Source: Ricinus communis (Eukaryota; Streptophyta; Magnoliopsida; Malpighiales; Euphorbiaceae). Taken from it: a DNA stretch of 64,000 nt. Position numbers and translations under genes: made by a program. The stretch covers positions 13,895,582 to 13,959,581 of the forward strand of contig NC_063262.1 of assembly GCF_019578655.1 (NCBI RefSeq). Reading direction: 5' to 3'. Positions 1 to 13,200 of the stretch are shown here, one piece after another. The notes under the pieces are model-generated. The model was not told the DNA's origin. It saw only the letters and a list, made by a program, of their open reading frames with translations, and did not search any database. Within the stretch, counting starts at the first letter, position 1, and the number at the start of each line of letters is the position of its first letter.

Positions 1-888
1 TCTTTGTATATAAGAATAAAATTTAGGCTAATCATATAGATGAGTAATTGCGCTAAATCTACAGTGGGCTAAATTTAGGTGGACCTTACATGCTGTAATA
101 CTTGTTGTGTAAAAATTATTATGTTGCATTTATAGGGAGTAGCTATAACTAATAAAATTGAAAGTATGAATACACAAATAAGGAAGTTGACTTTTGGATC
201 CATATTTAGATGTGACGAAACTTTCTTATGGAATCTAATGCGCCACTTAATTAGTAAAAGTTTCATAGAGAATTACTCAGATGGTGACTCTCTTTCTCCA
301 CGTTAGTCTCAATGACTAGTTAATGTGTTACTAAATAGATTAAAAAGCCTTGTTGTACCGCAGTCGCTAAATACACTTAAGTGTATACCGAAAACTACCG
401 CTCACATATATATTAATTGATAAATAAATAAATTATTCATTAATTAATAAGTTAATAATTATTCAATAATTAATTCATTAATTTTTTACTTAGTTATCCT
501 AAACTCTATGAAATAAAAAGTAAAATTAATTAAATTAATTAAAATTTAATAAATTTATAATTAAAATTCAAGACAATTCAAATTACTAACTCAATTCAAA
601 ATTCTAATTATTCAATCTAAAAATGTAGTGTCAAAAAAGACTCAAACCTAGTCCAATCCGCATATAAACTTACCAGAATTCATAGTTATTGAAATCTAAA
701 ATTATATGAATTCAAAATGATCCAAACTCGACCAAATCTAAAATGATTCGAAATTCAAAACTTTTTTGTTCAACCCGACTTGACCCATCCGTTTACCATC
801 ACTAATGGTAGCAACAACAATTATTGGCGTGTGGTGGAGAGTGAAATAAGAAGGACAGGGAGCCGCAACTCACAAACGTCAAAAGAAA
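1..888. other. AT-rich upstream intergenic DNA
   Basis: No protein-coding gene is supported here. The first 400 bases are unremarkable. Positions about 410-560 are very AT-rich with repeated TTAATTAA-like words. Positions about 570-785 contain short repeated phrases such as AAATTCAAAA and a CCCGACTTGACCC run that resembles decayed repeat DNA. The open frame at 780-1052 shows no family similarity and most likely falls in the promoter or leader of the downstream UVR8 gene. Confidence 0.6.
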
Positions 889-895
889 TGGGCCC
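889..895 (+). promoter_or_regulatory. Site II-like element (TGGGCCC) upstream of UVR8
   Basis: The heptamer TGGGCCC lies about 380 bp upstream of the UVR8 start codon. TGGGCY motifs are known binding sites for TCP-family transcription factors in promoters of constitutively expressed plant genes. I see no convincing TATA box in this promoter, which would suit a broadly expressed gene. The role is inferred only from motif and position. Confidence 0.3.
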
Positions 896-1151
896 TTCCG
901 ACATCAATGCCGTATTTCCTCTATCACCTAACTGCCCAACTCCAGCTCCACGGCTTCCCTCTCTCATTCCCTGTAAATGTAATCTCAAAAATTCCCAACA
1001 GAAAGTCTCGCTCCATAATACTGCTGTATTTTTACTGTTAATTCTTCACTGATCTCTGTTCTTAGTCTCCCTCTATTTATTAATTCTTAACTAATTTCTG
1101 TCCTTGCTTGCTTACTTACATTGACTTATCTTGTATTTCTGTCTTATAGAT

Positions 1152-1175
1152 ATGAATTCTATGCCCTGCTCATAG
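1152..1175 (+). other. Short upstream ORF in the putative UVR8 leader
   Basis: A seven-codon frame (ATG at 1152, stop TAG at 1173-1175) ends about 100 nt before the UVR8 ATG. It matters only if transcription starts upstream of 1152, which the sequence does not settle. If transcribed it could modestly reduce initiation at the main ATG. Confidence 0.2.
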
Positions 1176-1277
1176 CATAGAGCTCGAATTCAGTAGCAGA
1201 GAGTGGTTGCAAGAATTTGAGGTCCTTCTCTTTCTTTTTGTAACTTCAATCGTTCACCATCTCAGTCACAAGCAGCA

Positions 1278-4200
1278 ATGGCAGAGGAGGGAGCCTCTGA
1301 AGTTACTGCTCCAGTTCGTCGTGTTCTTCTCATTTCTGCCGGTGCTAGCCATTCCGTCGCTCTCCTCTGTGAGCCCGTACTTCATTTCAATTTCACTTTG
1401 CTTGTGTGTTTCAGTGTTAAACTGTTTGAACTCACATCAATCAATTGAATAGTGAAAGTTGTTTAAAATTTACAGCTGGAAACGTTGTTTGTACATGGGG
1501 AAGAGGGGAGGATGGCCAGTTAGGACACGGTGATGCCCAGGATCGACTTTCTCCCACTATATTGAGTACATTGGAAGGCCTTGAAATTATATCTGTTATT
1601 TGTGGTGCTGATCATACAATTGCATATTCTGAGTCCCATACTGATGTTTATAGTTGGGGATGGTTTGTTCTTGAGCTCTTTATCATTATTCTTTTTTAAG
1701 TTTTTAAATATTCACTTAATTTCTTAGGAATTTTAAGCAGATTGTCTATTTCGCATAGTCTCCAAAGCCATTTTTTGAAGCTAGCCTAGATAGTCCAAGT
1801 ATATGTTAACAGCTTATTGACCTGATCTCAAATAATTCGTTGGTTTCAAGAGTTGATAAACTTAAAATTTGTTTAAACTCAAACTAGTTGGACTATATGT
1901 GTAAGACGTGCATCTGCTTTTGTGCATGCTTGCAAATTTTGTGTTCCTTTTGACTTTTGGATATAGCTCGACTTTGTCAGCTTTTTGGATGACCTTCGGA
2001 AGACCTGTCTGTGTTTGCTCTGAAACTCCATGCTTTAGAACGAGGCATATTTATTTCTATTTGATGATATAATTTGAAAAGTTAGCCCAAATAGTATACA
2101 TGTGAATTCAGGGATCAAGATTTGGAAAGTAATGTCTTCTAGTATGAAATGAATGCACGGGGAGTTTGTACTCAAATTGAACTTCAAAGAAATTATTAAG
2201 GAATTCTTCCTATTGTTCTTCATTTTTTTAACTACATTTTTTTTATTCCATCTGGCTGAAATATTCTACCTCTAGAAATACTTTTTCTTCGACATTTCCC
2301 TTCTTGGGTGGCGATAGGGCTCTGTATATAATTTGGGTTCTTGAGGAGGCTTATTAACCTTAATTAGCTCTAGACACATCATTCCATCAACCAAGACTTT
2401 CCTTTGTATATTACAGGCCATCAAGAGCTTTTGAGGTTGAACAGGTTTCTACGGATACCTTTCTAGGCTACCCATTTTGAGGGAAATAGTCTACTCTTCT
2501 AAATCCTGAAGGGAGCATGTATAGCCATATATCTTGACTGCCAATACTTATATTTTCATGCTAGTCAGATTGATTTATTCACATCTATTTTCATTCAAAT
2601 AAATACTTCAATTCATATTTCTGATAAAAGCTTTAGTTCATATCCCATAGGCTCTTTCTAACTTTCTTTTAATTGTTGTTGCGATCTTGTTCAGATACTT
2701 TTGTAAATAGTAGTTGCTATGTGGGATCATCTTGTGCCTTTTCTATATATCTCATAAATCTGTTGTAAGAACCTGAGATGCAAACATTCTAGATTTTATG
2801 TTTCTTATTTCTTTTTGCTTTCATGCATTTTATATACCCAAATTTGAAATCCATTATCATGTAGGTGTCTAGTATGGATTATTGTTCAGTTATGTTTTTG
2901 TACGTTCTCATCCAAATTTCATATATAGCATGTAATTTAAGCATTTTCTGCAGGGGAGATTTTGGGAGGTTGGGTCATGGAAATTCCAGCGATTTGTTTA
3001 CTCCTCAACCAATTAGACAATTACATGGTTTAAAGATAAAGCAAATTGCTTGTGGGGACAGCCATTGCTTAGCAGTGACAATGGAAGGCCAGGTGCAGAG
3101 GTTAATACTCTCTATTCTCTATTTCTGTGCCCCAGTATTTTGAATGATGCTGATGTTAATAACTCAGGTTACGGCTAGTGCAGTGCAGCTAGTGCTTGAG
3201 ATACTAGTGCCTGCTTTGAATTTGCATGTTGAGCAGCATGACTGATATTAGTTGCTTGAACTCAAAGTGGGTTGATATTTAAAGTTCCACTTCCACCTCG
3301 TGGGATCCTACTATTTTATTCTTGTATTTAGTGTCCTAGCCTCATGTCCATTCTCCTTAAATAGGGAATAATGGAAAAACCTCAATGATTTTGTCTTGCT
3401 GTTTAATTTAGGCCAATATATATTATGGGAGGGAGAAATATTACAACATGGAGGATAAGTAATCCTTCTGAACCATCTAAGAGACAGTGATAAGGACAAA
3501 AGAGACTTGAAAAGGTAAAGTCCAATTTTGTTGATATTACTCAAGGATAATACTCCAAAATCCCCCTAAAGCCTTGCCCTTAAAGGAAAAATAAAAATGA
3601 TCTTATCCCACAAAAGATTGAGACGATATTTGATTTCTAAAAATGCAAGCTTTCCTCATCTGAATGCTTTGTCAAAGCATAATGAAGGCATAAATCTAGA
3701 AAGCTGAGAGGGACGAGATGGGGGTAATACTTGAAAAATATTGGGAGCAGAAAAATCCAAAGACCAAATACGACCAACTGCCTTATCCAACAACAGAGCA
3801 GAGCCCAACAACAGAAGCAAAACTGGAAAATCTGTTATCTCACTATCGCTAAAGTTGTTTAAAGAAAGTGAAATTTTTAGGAGAATGTGCTGTTTACATG
3901 GCAGAAGTGTGAAACAGCAGCATTATGCAAAGTAGAGATACGTAGAGACGGAAGAACAGATGAAAGAAAGAATCTTGTCCACATTGAAATCCTCTCTAAC
4001 CTAAATATTGTCAAGGAATTAAGTAACATTTACTTAGCCTTTTTTCTTATATGGATTGTTTTCACAGCAGGCATACAGCTAGAATAGCTGAAATCCCTTT
4101 TTTACGGGCACAGTTTTTCAGCAAATTAGAAGCCTGATTTATCTCCTAATCTGTCTGTACTAAAGCTGTATATATCGGGACTGAGTCTTTGATGTAATGT

Positions 4201-7200
4201 ACAGAATTTAGTAGAGAATATATTCAGAAATTGTTATTCTTACTCTGAAATAGTCAAATATGTCAAACAGCACCTACTTTATGCTTAATTATTGAAACGA
4301 AGGAAAATCACAGGGGCATTAATTCCTGTTATAGCATACAATCCGTTGTGCTATAATTCACATATACCCTTAATAACTTCTATACTGAAGGGATTAAATA
4401 TCTAATGGGAATAATTATTACCATTTCCCTACAAAGGCAAGATTTCTTAGACATGCAAACTTCTCAAGATTATAGGCCACTCTTTCTAGGACCATAAGCT
4501 AGGAAATTTTCTCTGGGGGATTCTAGATAAACAGGCTTGAATCCGAGTGTCAAATCCCTCTAAAGAAGGAGAAAAGCAAAAATCCTGTCTGACCTTTATG
4601 CAATCATAGAGAATACTGAGATCCAGGGTTCCTGCCTAAAAGGAACTCTCAAGTAAGCGAGCTCTGATCTCATATAATCTAGTGAGAAAGTTAATCTAGG
4701 AAAGCTCTTGCTGAATCAGGTTCATGCCTGCATTCTCAGTTATGATAACATTGAGCCTTGAGACCTTCTGAAAGATGTACTCCCTTGATTTTCATGTAAT
4801 ATTATAATTCAAATTGCTGCCACCACATTTATTTAGCAATTGTTAGTTGGGTGGTGGCGTAGTTATGTAGGACTTATTTGTGGAAGCTAGCGGAATTTGA
4901 ATATGAAGTTCAGACCAGATTGTAGATGGATAAAGAAAAGAAAATTGTTTTCTGAAGACACTTAGACAATTCAGACGTCACATCCGAGGGTTCCTCCAGC
5001 TTCACACCTTAGGGAAGAATTGCATCACACAACTCAAGAAAATAGCAAATCTGCCATAATTTTGTATTAAATTTAACTGTCAACTGAAAAATAAACTATT
5101 ACAAATCTAGGTACTTATAGACTAGACTAATCCTAACATAATTTGAGTTAGAAATCCTAAAGTACGAGAATTATAAACTAATACTAACTAGAAAATACTA
5201 AACCAGTTAAAACTCCTAAATCAGATTTAAAGTAAAAAATAAATACTCCTAAAATAAATTTTAACTATTGTTCCAACAAACTAGTAATTATGGAAATACC
5301 CCATGGGTAGTGAAATATACCAAAATTCTACATTTCTTGATTCTTTGAATTTTGTTTTTCTCGACTTCGTCGGACGCATCACATAGCATAGTCACTGATA
5401 ATTCTAGTACATGTTTTGTTGGAACTAGTTTTCTTCTTCTATCAAAGAGATGCATAGCTGAAATGGTTTAAACAATTCTGCATTGCCTCATCTGCATCTA
5501 TTTTTCTTCTGTCAAGTTAGTTTTATTCTACTTGTAGTTGTGTTTCAGGTAAGTCTTGTTTATAAGTAGGAGACTAGTTTAGTAAATCCTTGGGTGAAGG
5601 CTGTCCCATGACATATCCATGTTTCTTAAATTTGGTTATTTTTTGTGGGATAATGTTCTACTCTGTTGAGATTTCTTTTTTCCTTTTTCCTTGAAGTTGG
5701 GGACGGAATCAAAATGGTCAGCTTGGTCTTGGCACCACTGAAGACTCTCTTGTGCCTCAGAAAATTCAAGCTTTCCAGGTACTTTTAGTTCAACCAATGA
5801 TTTTATGAGATTCTGCGCTTTGTAGGCTCTTGTTTATGTTTTAATTTTTATTAGTCCTTGATAGTTTGAGAGGACTATTTCTTGAACCACACGAGGCCAT
5901 CCTTCCTCTTTTAAGCACCTTAGCAGGAGCTTTATTTACTTCAAGGAGTTTGGCACTAAGAGTTAGACAGGTTGACTTTATAGTGGAAATATGTCTACGG
6001 CCTTGTCATGAATGTATGCTTACTGCTTAATAAGTGCCATGTTTTTACACACTGTATTTTTGGGTGGAGGTTAAATTGTTTATCTTTTAGCAGTGAGATT
6101 TGTTCCTTAAGCTGATTTAGGTCAAAAGTGTGCACAAAGGCTAAACAAAATGATTAATCCTTGGATGTATGGACAAATGAATAAATCCCATGGAGAGGAG
6201 GTTTATGAATTTGTGTTTTTCATATTTAATTCTTTTTAGTGTGTTGTGTTTGGGTGGGGGCAATTATGGGAAAAAAGGGTGCTGATGCAGCCTATTTAAG
6301 ATCTTGTATCCTTCTAATATCTTTGGACAAATGACTAAACTTCGTCAGATAGTTGAAGGGTTCCATATTAATGCTTCTGTCATGAGACGTGCAAGTAATG
6401 ATAAAAAATTTAAAAAGGATGGTGAGCACCTCTGTGGTAGCCAAGAGATTGTACAATTCTGTCTCACCAGAGACAATTTTTCATCAACTGCACTAGGAGA
6501 TATTGTCTTGCTGTGATATATGAACTGGAAATTGACTGTTGTCATTTGCAGGGAGTTCCAATTAAAATGGTTGCTGCTGGTGCTGAACATACTGCAGCTG
6601 TTACAGAAGATGGAGAACTATATGGATGGGGTTGGGGCCGCTACGGGAATTTGGGCCTTGGTGACAGAAAGGATCGTTTGGTGCCTGAGAAAGTATCTCT
6701 CCCACATGTATGTCTACAGACTGGTATTATATTTTCACTAGCATTATGCTCATGCACTCCATGTGTATATAATTACATATTTTAAATAAATGGTATAAAA
6801 TAAAGTATAATTTATTATATTTTTCAAAACTTTATTTAATAAATAAAATCTAAAATAAAAGTTTCAATGAATGGTTTAACGAATAATGTAGATCCCAAAT
6901 TATATTAGAGACCAATTATATGTGAATAAGAATATATATCGATGACTACTACAAAGGCCACCCAATTGCAAAACTTAAATAACTTCTATATACTATACAA
7001 AGGCTACCCAATTGCAAAAACTTGAATAAATTCTATATACTATTTACCTTTTTTCAGTACAAAGCCGAAAATCAAAAAGTAATAATAATAATAATATTAA
7101 TTGTAATATCTGAAGCAAAAAAAATTATACATATGCCTTCTATAATCCATCAAATTCTGAAAGTACCATTATTTTCGATAAATAGGCTTGAGTAGAACTT

Positions 7201-10200
7201 ATTCCCAAAAGCTAGCTTTACAGGAGAGGTGCCCAGTTCACATATATACACCATAACAGTTCAGTAATTTAGCGATGTGAGACAAATACAACTTCTAACA
7301 CCCTCCCTCATGCTTAGGGCGACATACAAATGGGTCAAGTCTAAATCCATCATCGCAGACAAGAATCTGGCTCTAATACCATAATAAATGGGCTTGAGTA
7401 GAACTCATTCCTAAAAGCTAGCTGAAAAGAAGAGAGTGCCCAATTCACATATATATACCATGACAGTCTAGTAACTTAGTGATGTTGGACAAATACAACA
7501 TCTAATAATTTTTAAGCAGATAACTAAATATTCTTAAATATTATATCATTATATGTAATAAGAAAATATATGGTCTCTTTATTAAGAATTAAAATCTTAA
7601 AAATAAAATATATAGAACTAAAAACATAATAAAATTAAAAGTCATTTCAGAAGGCATGAATTTTGAATATATGTAGATTAGAATATGCGTCTTTAAGAAT
7701 AATTATTGTAATAAATTTAAAAATTTATTTTTGAACAGAAGTTTGTATTGAATGAATCTAAATTATCATATGTGTAGTCGGATTAACTAAGAAAACTAGA
7801 CTAGATGTGTCTACCTGATATTTTTTATTATAGATTTAATTTATGTTTCCTTTAGCTTTCATATTCTTTAATAATTTTTTAACGTAATAATTAATAAAGA
7901 AATAATTAAAAAAAGAGATCATAGTGGCCATACATCAAATTAGTGACATTATGTAGTCACTAATTTCATTTTGGTATCTAATTTTCTGAATATTACTTAT
8001 TATTTTATTTTTAATAAGCATTTCATAATATTGTTTTATTTGATTAGCATTTACGCTATGCATGGCAATGAAGAGGTGGAGGGAACGTATTTTAAAGGGA
8101 TTGGAAGGAGAAAATTTACAATCTTGTGTTTGGTTACATAAAAATAATCATTGAAGGGAAGGAGGGAAATTAATTAAATTTTGAATATTTTTATTACAAC
8201 AATAGAGACAAAAGGATAATTAATTAAATTTAATTTCTTTCCATGAGTTGAAATTTTTTACCCTACAATTAATTTCAACTTCTATAAGGAAAAAGGGAAT
8301 ATTCTCCTCCCCTCTTAAAAAATTTTAATAGCCAAACATGATTAAACTAATTCTGCTTCTATTCCCTTCCTTTCCCTTTCAATTTCCCTTCATCCATGCA
8401 CAATATTAATACTGTAATAAACTTTTATGGAAACATGCCACATTAAAGCCACATGTATCTTTTCTATTGGAACTCTATATGATGTAGCTTCATAAAATAT
8501 TAATAAATGGAATTTCATGAAAAACTTGGCCTACTTTATATATATGTTAAACATTACCAGATTGACTAATGTCATAACCCTCTATAGATAAAGGAGTGAG
8601 GACAAAATTATCCAATCTTTATGCATATGTTTACCATTTTCCCCTTGTTTAAAGACGCTAACTATTAAATTGTTAAGGTTATGGACTTTAGCAAAATCTA
8701 ATAAGTGAAGGTAGCTTTAAAGAGAATAGTAGCTACCGTGGAGTCAATTATAACCCGTAGGCTTTATGCAATGGCTGTCCCATGTAGTTGTGGCTCGTAG
8801 GAAGGTTTTAGAACCTGCTTTGCTTTTAAAGTCATGTATTGTGAGTTAGGGGGCTTTGGTTTGGTTTTGCAAAAATGGTTGGCACGAGATTTCTTTTCTT
8901 TGCTTTCAAATATATCTTAAATTAGCTGTCTGCTAGGGAAGTTTGAAATGACATGGAGACGAATATGAGACAGAAGTATCTATTTTTTACAAGAATATGA
9001 ACAGTAACATGGCCCTTGTAGAAGCTTTATTGCTACAAACTCGTTGTTGAACTTGTCAATTGAACTACTTGTCTAGTATTTCTCCAAGACACTTTGTTTG
9101 AGTAAGAAAGTCAGGTTGAACTACTTGTCTAAATGTATGGTTGCAATTGCTAATTCTTTGTTCAAATATGCATGTATTCCACTTCTGCTTTGTTGGTTTG
9201 ATGATTGTATTAATGATGTAATGAAAATTGCAGGGAGAGAAGATGGTTATGGTTGCTTGTGGATGGCGGCATACAATATCAGTTTCTTCTTCTGGTGGAT
9301 TATACACTTATGGATGGAGTAAATATGGTCAACTAGGGCATGGAGACTATGCAGATCATCTTATTCCTCATCAGCTTGAAGCATTGCAAGGCAGTTTTAT
9401 ATCTCAGGTAACCTTTCTCCTTCCTTTAAAATAGTAATAGTTTTCATATATTTTTGTAGATTAACCGAGTTTCAAGATTTTATTTCAAATAATAGTTTCC
9501 TTATCCAGTATGTTAGTTTTTTAATATATTAGATTTTATTTTTCAATTATTATTCGGTTATCCAGCCTCCACAACTTCCGTTAAGAAAAATTTAATTTCT
9601 TCAACTTAAAATGATATGGCTCAGTCTTTTTTTTTAATCATTGGTCTAATTTGTTAGTAATAATATATTAAATATAAACAGATGCTAAAATCAAAACTCA
9701 AAGATAAATAATAATTACCAAGATTATAAGGACAATAGTATACAAATATATGAACAACAAAGTAATAATATCGGACACAGATGTAAGAAAAATAGGACGC
9801 CAATAATCTGAGAATTTCTGAATTCAAAGAGAGACATTAAAGCATAAATTTTGGCACACCAGCATAACGAGATGAAGACACTAGTGAAGAGAAATTAGGA
9901 CATTAGAAATCCGAGGCTTGTGTATCACACAATCTCCTTAAAATAGATTCGCCCCTCACCGTTGGTGTTTGAGGATGATATGACCTCTGTTTCCTAGGAT
10001 ACAACAGATCAACACAGTTGATGAACACCACAACAACTGTACCAACGAACTTGAAGTATATTTAAGCTTTATCACACTTGAAAGTAAAGAAGAGAAGATA
10101 CGAGGATCTTTTTTCACTTTTTGAATGAAAGAAATATGGATGATATATATACGAAATGCTTAATGTAGGGAAATAACATTTGACATATCTTGAGACCTTT

Positions 10201-13200
10201 GATATATCATGATTAATTATAATTAATCTATGACCTTTGGCATTACCATGATTAATTCATAATTAATTTATGACCTTTGGCAATTTCATGATCAATTCAT
10301 CATTAATCTATGACCTTTGATATATGATATCACCTTTGGTATTTCATATGACTTTTCCATGTCAATATTCAATAGGTATCAATTTATTATTTACCCATAA
10401 TTCATTTTGAATGGGCCTTCTTCAAAATAAGTCATCATATATGTCACAGAAATTGTCAATTTTCCAACAATCCCCCACATGAATGAAAATTGATAAAAGA
10501 AACACAATTTTTTTATAAAAACCTGGTAATATAGCTCAATAGTCAAGCATAGGATAGGTAGGGTTAGCCTTTGAACCTTCCCTTATAAAATTGTATTTAC
10601 TTTACTAGCTAAATAGTAGACTTGGTGTCCTTGAACTATTCTGTCATTTATGTAATGATGATACATTTCACACACGAGTTTTTCCTAACACACTTCAGTT
10701 CTCATTGTTATGTTCGTTTTGGCCATGAACATCTCCTTGGTTCTGTGAGAGTTTCTAAGGGATTGAACCCTAGACAACTCTCCTTTGAAGCGGCCCACTT
10801 CTCCCTTACATAGGTGATTTCTTATGACATCCTCCATAAGAATCACTAAAAGAAGATCCTTATTTCACGTCATTATCATTGTATTCATCATAGGAATAGG
10901 CAGAGGAATTACCCCCACAATGATCTAAGCATGTTTGTACAACTTAGTTTTCCCTTTGAACTTAGATCTTGGGATCTCTAGTCAACTAGGTTGGGTTTCC
11001 ATTGCAATGACATCTTCTTGCATGGGCTTTAGTCCTATTCCGTTCGATGATTTATCAACTAACTCTCTGTTCAACCCTTTAGTTAGCGGATCCGCGATAT
11101 TATCCTTTGACTTGGCGGCATAATAAGATGCCACATCATCCATATAAAAACAATATATTTGTTGAAGTCCGTGGCGGGTTTGAACTTGGTACCTCATAAT
11201 CTTAAAGAGGGTTTTATTCACCAAGCTACTGTGATTTTTATGAGCTACTTTTTCAAATTACTATTAATATAACTCTTCAGAATCATTATTAGTATAAGAG
11301 TTGGGTTAATTAGCTCCATATTGTCTCTTTTTTGTAATGAGCTCAGCGTTATCTTATTCCAAGATGAAATTATTATATTTACTTATTTTTTAAACTAGAT
11401 TTAATACATAAAATTATTAGTTTGAAATATGTAGAATTATTCTCTAAAAAGACAAGACTTAAAGTTATAATAAATATTTATCAATATTATTTATGTTATT
11501 AAAGTTTTTCATTAATTTAATATTTATTTATTTTATTACTTATTAATTTAATATAATCTATATAATTGAGCATATTTTAATTCAATTGTATTTTCAGTAG
11601 ACAATTATGAGATTTATATAATATTTAATTTGAAAACATTTGTAATTTGGAATAACTCTAAAAGCCTTAAAAATCTACCAATTTTTCCTTATTTTTAGTC
11701 TTCCAAAGTTAAGAGCCTATTCAATGTGGATTATACCTAAGGGAATAAATTATTTGACTAAAGTAAAATAAATTGTTTTAAGGTTTTTTAATTTGCTTAG
11801 AAATAAGGCTATCTATTCTGGGTTTATTATTGAGTTTAATCACTTTGCTAATTGCTTATCAAAATCACAGTAGCAGCAACCATTGCGCTCCTATTCAATA
11901 TGATAACATTGCAGCACTTCCAATACCAGTATACTTCAGATACTGTTATTTAAGAACCTGGATATGAGCATCATAGCGTACTTAAGTTGCACTAAAATTT
12001 TTTGTGTGGAGTTAAAAGTATGGTTGGTAGCTACTCGCTGGTTTTGCCTCATTTCCTGTAGTATATTCCTGCAAACCTCTAGCTTGAATGAACAATAAAT
12101 AAGATCTTGACCAAACAAGGTAATTGGTTCAAAGAGATGGAAAAAGTTATGCCCATATGATATGATATCGTATCATAAAGATGGTGATCTCTCCTATGGT
12201 TATACTTTCTTTTAGAGAGGGGGTCTAGGAGGAGTTAGTATGCCTTAGTTCTATTTTTGGACGTGATATTGTGTCATAAAGATGGTTGTCTCTCCCTAGG
12301 TTATACTTTCTTGTAGAGAGGGGGTCTAGGACAAGTTAATATGCCTTGGTTCTATTTTTGCAGATCCACTTATTATTATAACGTTGTTTAAATTGGAAGA
12401 AGTCTAGGGTTTTGATAATTATTTCCTCCATAGTGAGTAATTGCAAAGTGCAATCTAAAATTACTTATGTAGCTTCCTTTTGGATTGGAGGAGAAACATC
12501 TCCCTTTGACTGTAAATGTTCCTCCCTTGCCCCCATTTACTAGTAGGATATAGCCACATATGATATATTGTGATTATAACATTTTGCAAGAAGTATAAAA
12601 ATAAATATCGGCTGCTTGATTTTTCACTTTGGGTGTTGTGATTTAGTCAATAAATAACTTAAATCAATTAAGCCTTAATGCCAAACTAGTTATATAATGC
12701 AGTCAATACCCAATAGAGAAAGTTGCATATTATTTTCTAGAATAATTATGCTGGAAGTAATGTGATACAGAACCACAAAGGTCAAACAAACACAAATGAA
12801 AGGTACAAAGCTAAAGGAAAACATTGAAGATTCGTTGAAGGTTCATACTTTTCTTAAATTAATGAATTACAACTTGAGAAAATAGCTACCTTAGATGAGG
12901 TATCAAAGTTTGTAGAGGGAATGGTCTCCTTTTCATTATGACATTAAAGGAGCATGCTAGTGTAGAATTTGTGAGAGCTAGCGAACGTTCATGTATTGTT
13001 GTTAGTCTTCCATGCTTTTTTTTTTCTGCAACTATTATTAAACATAGATGTTATTTTCTTGACTTGATCTATGTCATGTTCACAAAGGAGTAATGCTACT
13101 GATGGCTCAAGGCTCTCCTTGTTTCCATTATGACATTCTTTTCCACTTTTTCCAATAATTTACATATATATGCTGATGTAGTGATTCTGACTGTAAGGAG

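Noticed and set aside
780..1052. 90-aa open frame upstream of UVR8
   Set aside because: No recognisable domain, lies in the promoter/leader zone, and codon pattern looks random.
10622..10813. Plus-strand open frame in UVR8 intron 6
   Set aside because: It lies on the opposite strand of the copia fragment between its purine tract and RNase H end and shows no family similarity.
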